A stretch of DNA of 64,000 nucleotides from Icerya purchasi (lineage: Eukaryota; Arthropoda; Insecta; Hemiptera; Monophlebidae). Position 1 is the stretch's first letter. Each line of letters begins with the position of its first letter. The position numbers and the translations under genes are program-made. The stretch lies in NCBI GenBank assembly GCA_039619475.1, contig CM077115.1, positions 33,059,083 to 33,123,082 of the forward strand, in the 5' to 3' direction. Positions 26,601-40,600 of the stretch are shown one piece after another. The notes beneath the pieces are model-generated. The model made no database searches, had not been told where the DNA came from, and saw only the letters and a program-made list of their open reading frames with translations.

Positions 26601-29600
26601 ATTTTTTATATTAATTGAATTCTCATGTGTCTATAATATTTAAGTTACAAATATATTAGTTGTACAATAATATGTATATAAATAAATATAAACTAAAAAA
26701 TGACAGTTTTTTTATAAAACAAGTTGGTTTATTATTTCTTATATAATGTAAAGTGAATAAACATAAAATATTTAAATTTAATTTTCATTAGATGGTGACA
26801 AAGACATCACCTCAATTAATAAAGAACAATCATTGTAACTGGTTGACGGCAAGGAACACTGTGAAATATTTTGGAACATAGAAGGAAATGCATCATTGTT
26901 AAATTGCTCCATTTCTGCAGATAGCACCATTTTACTTATTTCAAGTTTAATTCTTGATTGCTCACGTTTTGGAAGTTTTTTTTGTAATTGCAGACATACT
27001 AAAGAAGAACATGTCCGTTTCATCTAAACTTTGTGGATGGTTATATTTATTTTCATACCTCTGCTTCCCAAGTACATAATTATCCTTTAAAATATTAATC
27101 ATTTCATCAATTCCTTTGGTTTTCATTCTTTTTCGTTTTCTAGTTTCACGTTCTTCATTTCGTCTGCTTTGCACCATCTTTTCATTTTCCACATCCGATT
27201 CATGTTCTGAATGTAGTGCAATATCATCCATATCAGATTCTCCTGCTGTAACTGTAGAATGCTCTAATTCATTTAAATTACTGATTGTTCTGTAAAGAAA
27301 ATAGATATATCAATAATTAATCAAAATTAAATTTATTTGCTTAAAAATTGGTTAAACTAAATTATTGTTTACAATACTCACTTTCTATTTTTTATATATG
27401 GTAAAAGAAATGCCATTTGTTCTTCATATTTCCAAATGTTTTTTTTTTTTGAACAGCCATTCCAGTTCTTGTTGTCTACTTCTTGCATTGTTAAAACACC
27501 TTCTTAGTTTATCCCATTGTTCCTTGGCTTCATTTCCTAATAATTATTTATTAAAAGTAAGAAATATAAAGATAAAATAATAAACATTAAAAGGTTTTTG
27601 AACACTTAAAAAAATATATATCTAAAATAAAAGTTTTTATCAATAAGTTTTACATTTTAGTAGTTTTTAACATTATCAAAAATTAAATAATGATCACAAT
27701 TTTACACTCTAAAAAAGTTTCATATCATTATAGCACCCAATACTGTAATTTCAGTAAATAAATGCATAATAAACATTTCAAATAACAAAAAAGAAAACAC
27801 TTGATTTTAATCAAGAACTTGGCAGATGCATAGATATTAATAATTTTTTAGTGATTGTACGAAAAGAAAATCACTGTATTTACAATATATAATCCATTTT
27901 TAAGGTTTATTCATTCAACTGCAAAGTATGTCATTTCATATAAGTATATACATTAAAAAGGCAAAAAGTAAATTCAGTAATTTATTAATAAAATAGTGTG
28001 CATAATAGAAAATGTAATGTTTAACCAAATAATGAATTTTGCAAATATTACGCCATATACAGGTTAATATCTGTTGTTATTTCTAATTCATTTCCTATTT
28101 TCTGGCAAACTGTTTGCCGTAAAACAGTATCACGATAATCGATTAATTGTTGATCATCGTATAAAATTGCATATTCTCTAACTTTTTCTATTAAACGTTC
28201 TTCCATTTTAAATAAATACTATTGTAGGTAAAAATGCAAATAAACTATTTCAAAACAATAACTACCTCAGGTGAAATTAAAAACGTACAAGCTCACATCT
28301 CAAAATATCTGTGCATGAGATCAAGTAGGAAAGAAAAGTTTGACGTGATTTACGTTTCGTGACTGCAATGTGATCACACAGCATTAAAACAACGTTCCAG
28401 ATTTTTTGTTAACATGTACTATCACGCGACGTGATAGCAATGTGTCCGCGCCTATAAAGTTGTTGTAATCACAATTATATTGTTTCCTATGCTTCGTTAA
28501 TATTAATTGGGAGATCTACAAAAAATACTTTTTAACTTACATTCGTAGTATCAGACATAGTTTTAAATTAACTTCTTTCGAGTACAAACTTAGTGTAAAT
28601 GAATTAATTTCCATGAAATATCCGTTTAAGCTGCATGCCGATTTCTTATCGTTTCTATACGTAATGAAATAATAAAAAACTGTATTCTAAAAATACCAAA
28701 GTTGACCGAAATGTTTGAAATATGTACGTTACCTCTTTGAGACAATGTAACGGTGCAATTTAAAAATAATTGAAAATGTGAATATTTTTTTTGCTGGTTT
28801 TAAGAAAGCTGTATTTATTTACTGACACAGTCTGTTAAAGAATTTATTTTATTTCCCTTAATAATCACAGGTATAAAACTAAATCACTCAACTCCGCATA
28901 AAATTATGTAATAATTTAAGTATACTTAGATATTCGTTTTACCGATTATTAAAATATTTTTCGATTAATTCGACAATTTTTTCGGCTTTTCAGAAAATGA
29001 ATCGCCATACGGCAGAAAACCGGCTAAAATTCTTTTTTGCTTTTGTAATATTTTTCGTTTGTTTTTTCGATTAAAAACCATCTTTTTTGTAATTCGACAG
29101 GTGTTAGCCTGGCAAGTTTTTGCAAAATTACACGGTGTGCCATACGAAAACTTTCCTGTGGTATTGTCTGATGTACAATTTATGCGGGCTACATTTGTAC
29201 CAGAAGGCGGTTAGTTCTCACATAATTTTTACGCTTTAATGTAATCAATTGAAAAGTGTTTATTATATGTGATTGTATATACTCTCACCTGAAGGTTGGT
29301 TTACCGCACGAGACTTTTTTTTTTTATTTATTTTTTGGGGGTTCCCAATCTGGACAGAGCCAGTGGAACAAATATATATATTTTTTCTGTGTACAATTAT
29401 TTAAAGTGTACTTAATTTAACATTATTTACAATTATCCAGGTGTTGGTTATTATGCGTTCTTAATATCTAACGCAAAATTAATGTTTAAATATAGTACAT
29501 AATTAAATAATGGCGATGTTACTTAGTTACCACTATTATTTATCACTAGCTGACCAAACAGACGTTGTCCTGTCGTGGCCATGAATATTCAATTCGAACT

Positions 29601-32600
29601 GGAATAAATGATAAAAAAAAAAAAATATTTCAAAAACATAGTGTTGATTGAAATGCTTTTTGATACACAACATTGATAGTTTTCTTTTCTGGCGCGTAAA
29701 TAAATAATGTTGATGGTTTCCCGACACGGGAACAGGCGACATATAATTGGCTATGTGAAAAACATGGATTTTCAAGATTTATGCCACAAACACTTAACGA
29801 CTGTCCTTGCGATTTATTTATCGACATTGCTGTCTCCAGTATGCATGCGCTCGCCGGTATTCCTCTCCCGAAATACCGCCGGCAAACATTATCGCTCGAT
29901 TACGCCATATCCATCTTGAGTTACCCGAACCATCCAGACCACACCATATACAGTCTATCGAACCCATTATACAGAGACGGTACCTTCGCTGCCCAAGGCT
30001 ACTTCAAATGTCAAGACGAATCTACGCTGGACATTCCGAATTACCTACTTAAGCACATGCCCTCCGCCGATCCACCGTGGAGTCCAAACCACCATGAGGG
30101 CACCACTTACACCATTATCTTTGATCACCTTCCCACGCTATCGACCCACGCCGCCGTACCAGTGGTACACCCAAGCGAACTGAAGAAATACGCAAAATCC
30201 AAAATAATGTCTGATTGGGAGATTGAGTGGAACAGCAGCTATCCGAACAAACTACTGACAATCAAACGGACGATTATTGACTAGACTGATGTTATAGGCA
30301 GAGCTGCATCAAACCGGGATATCGAATCGACCTTGAACAGAATCTGTGTCTAGGCCATACTCTAACCACCCATGCATACCTGCTGGACCACCAGGAGCCT
30401 CTAGCCTGCACTCAATGCAACTGCCAGATCACAGTCAAACACATCATCACTGAATGCCTGATCTACAGTGCCGAACGCCAACAGTCCACACTTACAGACG
30501 ATCAGTCCGCGAATTTAAATATAAATAGTTTACGCAGATTAATTAAATTCATTAACACTGCAAACCTTAAAATGTAAATAACTTCATCCGAGATGATAGT
30601 ATCAGACAATGTGTACCTCGTTAATAAAAATAAATAAATAAATAAATAAATTTTGGTCTAATTTTTATTCAATAATTTCACTCTTCTGTTGTTAATTCTA
30701 TCGCTGCTTGCCGCTTTCTTGTTATTCAAGTTGTTAATAATTGTATCTGTTGTTTCTTGACTAATTTTTAGTGAATTATTACCGTCCGACTTTTTTAGTT
30801 TTAACTCGTAATCCAGTTTTTCGGGGAAAAAGTTTTGGAGAAAGATATTACATTTTTTCCTGATCTTTAATATAGTTTTCATTCTTGTAGATTATTGTTG
30901 GAATATTGGTTTTTTTATTCTTGTTAAGAACAAATTTATACGGCTTCGCCGACGCTTCGAATTCATTCACGAAACGTTTCCAGGAGTTTATTTTAGTTTT
31001 TAATATTGTTTTTTTTTTTTGTATTTCTGATTCAGAATTTTAAATACTACACTGATCTTTGTAAGCTTAAGGGAATTTTTTGTTCTATTTCTTATTCTCC
31101 CCGAGACTTAGAATCCCCAAATAGTCTTGATTGATACTAAATGATAACAAGGGCGTCGCCAGCCGATGGGCCAGAGGGGGGCAAGATGAGTTGCCAACCG
31201 CCAAGGGGGCGGGGAAGATGATAGAAAGAGGATATGAGTTATAGGAAAAATAAATTTTATAACTTGTAAAGGCTTAATATTTTATTAAACAAGAATAAAA
31301 TCCATCATGGTCAGTTGATTAAAAAGTTTCAAGGCTCCAGCCCCCCTCCCCGACCGCCGCTGGCGACACCCATAAATGATAACGTGTTGTAATTGAAGTA
31401 GAAGTGCATTTCACACATTCGCAAAAATAATTCTATGAACCGCAATTTTAACGCTTTTTATTTAATTTAAACAGTAGACAAAAGACGAATTGGTCACAAT
31501 AGCTACTTTAATTTAAACGAATGAAAAATTAACATATTAGAAGATAATGATACAGTCAAAAAAAAATTTAAATCGACTTTTATGAAAAATCTTCGTTTTC
31601 TAATCCTAGAATTTTCGTAGAACTAATGTCATCACGCATATAGTGATGCATATATCCAATTCGGTGGAAACAATTGAACGACTGTATAAAGTAATTTTCA
31701 GCAATTATTTTACATACTAATGTGAAAACTAAATTTCAATACCTTTAGTTGTCTAATCGAAAAAGGAATATATAAGAAATTGTAACCTGTAAAACTACTA
31801 AAGGATTATGAGAAAAAGGAAACAACAAAAAAAAAAAAAACTCCGCGCTTCATTAGAAGCTGCATTAGTGTGTAGAGTTTCCATCAATTTATGGTACGGT
31901 TGGAATTACGATATAAAGATTTTCGGAATTAAATATTTATTATTTTAATTTTATCTTTTATTATAATTTCTTTTGTTTTTTCTTTTTTTAAGAAAAATAT
32001 TCGTTTCGAATATTTTTGGATATGTTATTCGTGTACTAAAATATTGATCGTTTTCATTTCACTGTTTCATTTACTAAGATTTCTATGTATTCGATGTGAT
32101 TTATTAGGTGCGGTAACGTTTACCATTAGTTATTTGAACAGTTCTAAAAGTATCGAAATATCAGAAGGTTCGGCAACCTTAATGAAATGCAATATCCGAA
32201 AAGCTGGACGTTTTGATGAGGAAAGTATGAACTTCCCGATGCCGTTAATTCACAGAGATGAGACAATCATACTTGACCTCAAATCGGAAATTTATAAATT
32301 CTATTCAATATTAGGATTCACGTACAGCGGTGGCTTTTTAGGAATACACGAATTTGATGCTTCCGGTAAGATTATATTCATATAGTAATGCCTCTATAAT
32401 CGACCATTGAATACTTTCCCGAATGGCAAATTTCTCGCTTCTTCCTTTTTTCAGCGTTTGAGATTTTAATTCTCAGTCCCTTTTGTGTTTTGATCACTTT
32501 TTTCCCCGTATATATCGTTTTTACAACACGCTTAAAAATGTGAAGTAACATTATTCTTCCTATATTTGTTGGATCACAGATTTAGTTAATATAACGTACA

Positions 32601-35600
32601 AAAGATATTTTTTAAGTTCGTTTGTAGTTATAATAAAAGTATTTTACATTACTCACAAATTATAGATACTTCATATAATATTTGTACGATTGTGATTTGG
32701 ATTAATGACTTTTATAAAAATTATTTGGAAAATACTTTCCGATACATCGCTACGAAATCCGTCTAAATTAAGTTTACGTAGCAACAAAAAAATTCCTTTC
32801 CACCTAAGAACTGTTATTTTATCCAAAATTATTTCCGATTTGCTGTTGTGAATTTTAATGTAAAGTTTCAGTTAATATTTCAACAGACTAATAACGATTT
32901 GAACAGGAATTATTAAACATCGAAATAAACAAATTGAATGATTCACCATTACTTATCGTTTGAAAAACGGTTAGAACAGCTTTCTCAAAATTTATGCATC
33001 TAAAATGCGGTCATAAAAATACTTAATTTTACAAGTAATCAGAAGAAAATTAATCACTTACTTCGGGTAAAAGTAAAAATTACAGCGCTGAAATAATGCC
33101 TTAAAAATTTACTTACTCACGGCTGCTGTTAATCATTGCGTACAGAACTTAAAAGAATTCAGCTGTTTTTTTTTTTTTACTCGTAACTTTATACCGTATT
33201 GCAGTTACCGTCAAGTATAGAGAGAATTAACAAACTGAAATTAGTAGAAAAATACAAAAATACTGTAAGTTTGTATTAACATTATATACGGTTGCGAAGC
33301 GAATGTAAACAATATCTGCATGATCTATCGTCATAGACGCGAATAATCACGTCCTGATTGGTTGTAATCTAATAATAGTTGCTTGGATGCATTTGGAATA
33401 TAATATCATACTTTCGGCATTTAACGAATAATCGGACGAAATTTACTATTCTTTAACTTGAAATAAAACAAATTGTTTTTATTAATCACGAGGCAGAAGA
33501 TGCGACCAGCACCCCTGAGTTTGTAATCGGACCTTTTGACTTCACGTTACAACATTACATATATGATGATCGCTAGCGTGAAAAATACATCAGTTCAACT
33601 ATTCACGTAGCATAGTAATCCGAAAGAAATTCGAACTATCTCTCTATACCTCTTTTGTTCCTGAACATTTTAGAAACTCGATGTCTACGTGAAAAATGTT
33701 TACTACGAGGGACTCTTTAAAAATCACTGAAAAAAAGACAAAAGTAGAAACAGAATAACCGGAAATAATATGAACACGACAGATAATTTGGAGAAAATTT
33801 GTATTACGACAATATAAAAAAGAGAAAGGACAGAAAGTGCTTGAGAATTTGCTGAAACTAGTACGGAATCTTCCCCGATAATCATTATTATGACGATAGT
33901 TTAGAAAGAAAATTGATTAATGATTTTGAAACAAAAGAGCAAATGTTTCATTTGTTGTAATATTAAACGAAAACTATTACAAAAAAAAATGGAAAAAAGC
34001 ATCATCAATCGAGTAAATAAAATTATAACTTGGTTTACGTTTTTACACAGCTAAGTACACAACGCTGGAATTTCACGATAACTATATAACATTTTTGGAC
34101 ACCATGCTTCAGTTTCCATTTTATTCTTATGGAATCACATCGCTGCATCTTCCTATCCAAATAAAACGATTACTTATTGATCCGATAGCTCATCGAAAAA
34201 TTGTGGAAAGTTGCCGTAAACATGACGGTATGTACAATAAAATTTTATTCATTACAATTCGTGTTTAATAAGTATTTTTGCGTTTCAGAATACGAAAATA
34301 TGTTTAAAACGCGAAAAGCGTAAAGCAGCTGTATTTTTTTAATCGTCGTAAGATTAATTATCGCAAGATATTACAAAAATAGTATTAAAAATAATGGTAT
34401 ATTTAAGTATTGTAAAGACAATTTATTCTTTATTTATCTGTCTGTTTACCCATGTTTTTGTTGCCAACAGTGAAATTAAAAATTCTTTTTTTCACAAATT
34501 CAGAAAAATGTTTTTTGTCAAAACTATATAAAAGTTAAAACTTCTAATTCAATATTTACTTAAAAGTTCAATCAGGGTTGAAAAATACAAATTTGCTGAT
34601 CATTAACTTTCAGTTCGAAAGAATGTACAATCAATAATTACTTTATTCAATTCTTTTTTTTTTTTTCATAATACTGAATGTGATGTAAAAAATTTTAGAA
34701 ACTTTGTTGAAAGAATCATTCCATCTCTTAAAGACATTGACCGAATCTGAATCAAAACTCCTCTTCATTGTGTTTTGCTTTGAAGATTGTTAAACCTAAT
34801 ATATGCTTCTGATGAACCCAAAATTTCATTTGGTTTATGCAATATGATAATCAGTCGAATATTTGAAGTATTTTAAAGACTGTATCTAGTCAATGCCGAA
34901 ATCGTTTCTTGCAATTATTAAAAATATATCCGATTTTTTTTTTTTTTTAAAGAATTGAAACATTACTTCCGACTAAAATAATTCATTATCGTTCACTCTT
35001 TGCCACAGACAATTCCCGATTTCACATACAATAATCTGTAAAAATCTTAAGAACAATCACATTAAATAAAAATACGTATACTTACTTCCCATTTAATGAT
35101 ATTCGCATACTGAGGGTTTTTTTTTTTTTTAAACTCCACTGTACCTTACGGCTTCGCAGCCAGAGTTTCTAATTGTGTTTACATGTCCATTTCTTCATTG
35201 TCTGGGATGTAATCTGTATAGTCCGTGTCGAAAGTACGAGTAGATACTACAATTTCAGCAACGGCTTTAGTTTTTTTAGAAGCTACGTTTTACGTCGCTG
35301 TCTATGTGAAGACGTATTTCTTCTGCCGCTTGGATAAATTCTGTGTGGTGAGGGCTGTATGATTTAATATATCCGATTTTATCCTTTTTTCGGTTTTAAA
35401 GCCTTGTATCGGCTTTACAAAGTCGCTAGTGGTTATTGAGCAAACACTGGTATCGGATAATCTTAATGCTTCAAGTTGTTCCTGTATCAATTTTATTTCA
35501 TCGGTATTTAAACTCATTTTAGTAGCTTCCCCTTTTCTAATTTAGTTTTTCTCTTCCTACTTCCTTTGATTTGGTTTTCTGTTTTTACGGTGTTGTCTGT

Positions 35601-37651
35601 CTGTACTGCGGTGCCGTCAATAACGAATTGCGATGACATTTCAGGTTCAATTTGTGTATTTTCTGGTTCAGATGGGTATTTTTGCAGATAAAGCAGACCA
35701 TGTTTTTATCTGTTTTCAAGAATATTCTGCAGTCTTTTTCTTTATAGTTTTTATTGGGTAATGGAGTCCGGGATGTACTTGCTGATTGTTTTCTTGTGCA
35801 TATAATACTGTGCGTCGAAAGCTGCAAATATGTTGAAATGATGGCTGTGCGAGCCCAGCTTTGACGAGTAACTATTGGTGCGGACAGTTTCAGTCCGATT
35901 TACTCTGTGAGCTCGATAACTTGGTGAGAAATAACTGGTGTAACGTTAGAAATCAGCAGCTTTCTAACCGGGCTAATTAACGGCGGTCGGGTTTTTATTG
36001 TTCTGTTTTTGATTTTGATTTCACTGTGATTTATGATGAATTCATCGGCTGTTTTGACCGAATCGAAATAAGAACACATCCTACTGTTTGACATTCGGAA
36101 TAGAAATGTTATTTTGGACGGTGAAACTAATTTGCCCAATTCTGGTAAATATTCTTCGTTGGTGATCTATTATCGGGAAGATAATTGTTTGTTCTTTTGT
36201 GGGGAAGCTCATGACATTTTCAAGTTTTGATGATTTAACATATTTGTGTAGCTTGATTCTTTTACGGATTTTGTTTGAGTATCATTTGGAACTGTTGGGG
36301 GTCGGTTTCGGCGTAGTGGTGCCATTGAATTTGACTTGCGACGGTGCTGAAAGTATAGTTAGGTTTTTTGTCTTGTTACTGTGGACTGAACATTTTTTGA
36401 CGGCATTGGAGGCGGTTTGATTTTTCTCATCGTACGATTATTACGTGCGGCACAAGTGGCCACACTGATTGATAAGTATTTTCAACAATTTAGCCCATAT
36501 ATTTTTTGTACTTATTGTATTTGTTATTTATTAAGTACGTGTATTATAGTACAAGTTAGTCGACCTGGTTTAGTTGATTTTAAGAAGATAACGAAAAATT
36601 AAATTTTCCGATATTATAATATATAAATAGTAGCTTAGTTGCATATTATTCATTTTCTTTCATTTTGTTTAAATTAGGCTGATTTAATTCCTTCATCGAA
36701 TATTAGAAAAAAAAAACATACCGTCACCTGAAACAATACCACAAAAAAAAAAATGTCTTATTAACTGATTTAACGAAAAACTGACAAACCCGAACGCTAA
36801 TAAGTAATTTAATTCTGTGTATGAGTAAAATTTCTGCAAATTTGTTTAAGCAATTGACATGACGTAATCTAGTCCAACACCAGTGAGAGTACGTTGCGTT
36901 ATCAGCGCTGAGTGTACTATGCACGTAAATACCGAATGATCTACATGAGTCCGATATGGATACGTATCCGGGATGCAGTTCTGGAATCTGCGATTCAGTT
37001 CCGAATACGTATCTAAAAAAGTAATAAACTCACCCATCAGTACAGTATGTTTCTGGCGCCTGATGTTTTTTCATTCATGGCACGTGTCTTCTTCATACCA
37101 TATCAGTAGCGTTGAAATTGAATTGCAAAATTTAAGTATTTTTTCATTAGATACCGTATTTTATTGGAAAATTTTCCACAACAATTTTGTTAGTCTATTT
37201 CTAATTTTTGTACAAGTTTTTTCAAAACACGATCGTAGAATAGCCTTGAAAAAGCATTATATTTTAACCCACTTTCCCTCGATGGAGATTGTTCGATTTT
37301 TATTCTACAATATCCGATTTCGTCAGTTTATTCCTAATTTTACTGCTCATTTCATCATTTCATGTCGTATCTACATTAACGTTATTTTTAACATATCAGA
37401 AATTGCTTATGGTTTTCAGATTTTTATCCTTTGCAGGTTAAAATTAGTTGAGTTAGTCTTATAAGTCAAAAGTTTTCGAAGGTTGTTTTTAAGAATTATC
37501 ACGTGTTCATTACACTTCATCAGTTCTTTCATTAACCGAAATAATATCACCTGCTTATTGCTGGTTTTCAGGACAAAATTTTAGTGTTATGTTTATCTTT
37601 ATATTTTACTAAATTATATAATGCAACAACGTGTATTCCTTTGTTTAATAC

Positions 37652-37695
<44 letters not shown>

Positions 37696-40600
37696 TATAT
37701 ATCATTGTGAAGGTGTGTACACACATTTTAATTTAATTTTTTACTTTAAAATAAAGTATGGAAAGTATTAACTGTAACGGAACAGTTAGTAATTATAATA
37801 ATAAAAATAGTAATGATGGCTTGTGCCATAATAACGTAATGTTTATAATTATTTTATTACTTAAACATTTTTCTTTTTTTTATGCGTTTAGGTTTGCCGA
37901 TTGTGCCCGCTTTTCATGACGATCATATTTTATGTATTAAAGCGGGTGGTATGGAAATGCGAGGTATGGCTTTCAATCCAGTATCAGCGAAATCACACGC
38001 GCAAAACCCATTGATTGAAAAATATCAGCTTGTTCCTTATTATCCGGAAGATAATCAAGTACATTTTTTAAATTATTTATTTCTCCGTACTGAAATACTT
38101 ATATCGTTCTTTGACTTATCTAAATCTTATGAGACTAACAATTTTAAAAAAAGTCACGAAATATTAATACTTTATTCTTCTTCTTCTTCTTTATAGCGCC
38201 ATACTTAATTACTGAGCGTCAGCGACTACCTATTCGTACACCTCAGCTGTACAGATATAGGTAGTGTACTAGGCAATTGTTATATGCAATGCGAGTGTAC
38301 ACGCGCAAGACTTCATTCGGAACTGATTAGTAATCGTTTGATTTATCGATATACAAATGCAGCCCCGTGTATGTCTGCTGTGTAATAATTATCGCGTATA
38401 TGATGGTATACGTGGTTCGCCATTGTCTTCCACATGATTATTAGCGAGTATTTAAATTTAATTCTTTGTAATAAGTTCTGTAGTCGCCCGGAAGTAACGG
38501 AAGTCAAGCGCTCTAGCAACTAGGCTATCGCGACGACAGCAGTGAGAAATAATTCTTTTTCCGTATCATACAAATATTTTCAGTACACGTTAAGTTAAAA
38601 GCTTAATTAACTGAAAAATTTTCCGCTCGATGCTCGAAATAATCATCAGGTAAATTAATTTTTTCTCTCGGCTATTCAAGAAAAGTGGCGAATTGCACCA
38701 TTTAAACTTTATATTACTAGGCCTGTAGGAACTGCATGTGTAAAACCGATGAATCTTTTTTCTCTGATTACATTGGAAACTTAGAAGTGAAAAGTCGAAT
38801 GTAAAAATCATAAGGCTACAATAGATCGTGTTTATAATGTGTAATTGATCTCGGAGAAAGAATAACAAATGGCTGTTATAATTTTATGTACTGATTATTT
38901 CATACTTTTAGGTAAAAATAATGAATAACTATTAGATTAGAATAAGACATTAATGAAAGCAGCTTTACAGAAAATAACATTAACAAAAAATAATAATATT
39001 ACAAGACGAGAAATAACGATATCTCAAAGGAAATGAACGAAAAATTGGATACCTCCGAATTAAATAAATATCAAAATAAAAAATTAAAAAAAATCATAAC
39101 ACTACGCTAAGTAATAAGTGCGATGAGCTGTGAATAAAATTAGTTGGTAGTGATATCGAAAATAGTGACAAACAGGATGAGAATCTGTTGTTACAATGCA
39201 GCCTAGTTTAAATACAAAAATAATCACATTTGTTCTAACGTCTCCGAAAAATGATTCATTTTATTCAGTTTATATATAGAATTCTATTTGACAAATATTC
39301 ATGGCAAATATAAATTTAACAGCGACAATTATGCTTAATACTTTAATATGTACGTAGAATTCCATTTAGAAATTATAAAGAAATAAATAAAATAACGAAT
39401 GAAGGCATTGCAGATCTTTTACTGCAAGTGTTTGATGTTTCAAGAGTGAGGCGAATTAGTCAGTCTGTCTGTTTGAATATCACATATATTAACGATTTGC
39501 AGGCAAACGTTGCGAAGGGTCGTTCCGATGTTAAACTGCTATTGTGTGTGTGTGTTTTTTCATGATCACAATAAATGTGCTATCGCCTGCTTAAGAAAGG
39601 ACGGCAACATAAAGTACATGAATTGCAACTGAGTGTACTTCTTAGGATTCCGTGTACATATATAACGTACGGAATCCTAATAATATAGTTCAGAAATGAC
39701 GAAAATATTCAATTAAAGTATGCAATAGTTCAGGAACGGTTGAGCTTATAAACTTCAAAACTGGATCGTAAATTATAATTAAAATTCTCTTTAAGACATT
39801 CTATAATTTCAAGCTAACCGATTACCCCGGGTGATGTAGAACTTAAAAAACTGCCAAGAGTATATAATATGGAATATAAGACGACCTTAAAATCACTTAA
39901 AAATTCAAACAACAATGATGAATAATGTGCAACTATTTAAAATATTTATTTCTTATATATTATAAACAATAAAGATTAACTGACACTTTTTACATTATTC
40001 ATGCATATACATATATTGCTAAAAAAAACAAGTTCGGTCAATCATGATGTTTCATACGCTGACGATTCCGTATGTTAAGTTAAACATATTCATAATTTAC
40101 GTTTACAAAATGATAAATTCAAAACAAAGAAATCAGATTTTTTACGCTGCATGCTTTCTTGAACTTTACGGCAACTTTGAAAGTTTCGTTAAGGAAATAA
40201 AATGCAGTTTCATTCTCGTCAACAAATAGCGATCTTTCCAACAATATATCGCAAAAAAGAAATCTTTTTTAAAACTTTCGAGCTTTCGACGTCCCGAGGG
40301 CGTAAATATAGCTTGGGTGATTTATCTTGCAACCCTAATTACAAGTATGCGCACTAAACACTAAACACGTGTACCTGGTTATTATAATTTAATTTATAGG
40401 TATGCAAAAATGGCTTATCAGAATTCACAGTACGTGTTGAAAATGTCCACCTTTTTCTTGGAGGCACATACGGGCACGACAATAGACATTAGAAAACACA
40501 TTTCGTAATGTTTCTGAAGTAATTGCGTGGATTTCTCGGGAAATCACGTCTTTAAGTTCTTGGATAGTCTGGGGATTACCCACATAGACGCGTGCTTTGA

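Larger units (their letters stand above)
22385..28453 (-). mobile_element. PIF/Harbinger DNA transposon, full length (6.07 kb)
   Basis: Bounded by 32-bp terminal inverted repeats, 22385-22416 and 28422-28453, with 28 of 32 positions matching; the shared core is CGGACACATTGCTAT. They are flanked by the 3-bp duplication ATA (22382-22384 and 28454-28456). Harbinger elements duplicate 3 bp. Inside, on the minus strand, are a two-exon DDE transposase (26382-24466) and a MADF/BESS-type partner gene (28205-26778). The left third (22417-24465) is mostly non-coding. Confidence 0.92.
22089..29100. other. FASN intron 9
   Basis: 7.0 kb, of which 6.07 kb is the Harbinger transposon at 22385-28453. Removing it leaves an intron of about 0.94 kb. 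The flanks 22089-22381 and 28457-29100 contain nothing else recognised. Confidence 0.8.
29210..32107. other. FASN intron 10
   Basis: 2.9 kb, a mosaic of retroposon 3' ends: LINE tail (29318-29545), Helitron 3' end (29546-29830), 5'-truncated LINE (29830-30650), R1-like RT relic (30655-31010) and the second small TIR element (31149-31372). 31384-32107 has nothing recognised. Confidence 0.65.
34228..37891. other. FASN intron 12
   Basis: 3.7 kb. Holds the LINE gag relic (35183-36420, minus). 34228-35180 is AT-rich with several T runs. 36421-37650 holds a 163-codon + strand frame (36973-37464) without a known motif. A TA-rich microsatellite lies at about 37653-37695, 200 bases before the acceptor. 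Confidence 0.6.

Noticed and set aside
24466..28205. Harbinger genes as domesticated host genes (HARBI1/NAIF1-like)
   Set aside because: They sit between intact TIRs and a target duplication and one is broken, so they belong to a transposon rather than a host locus.
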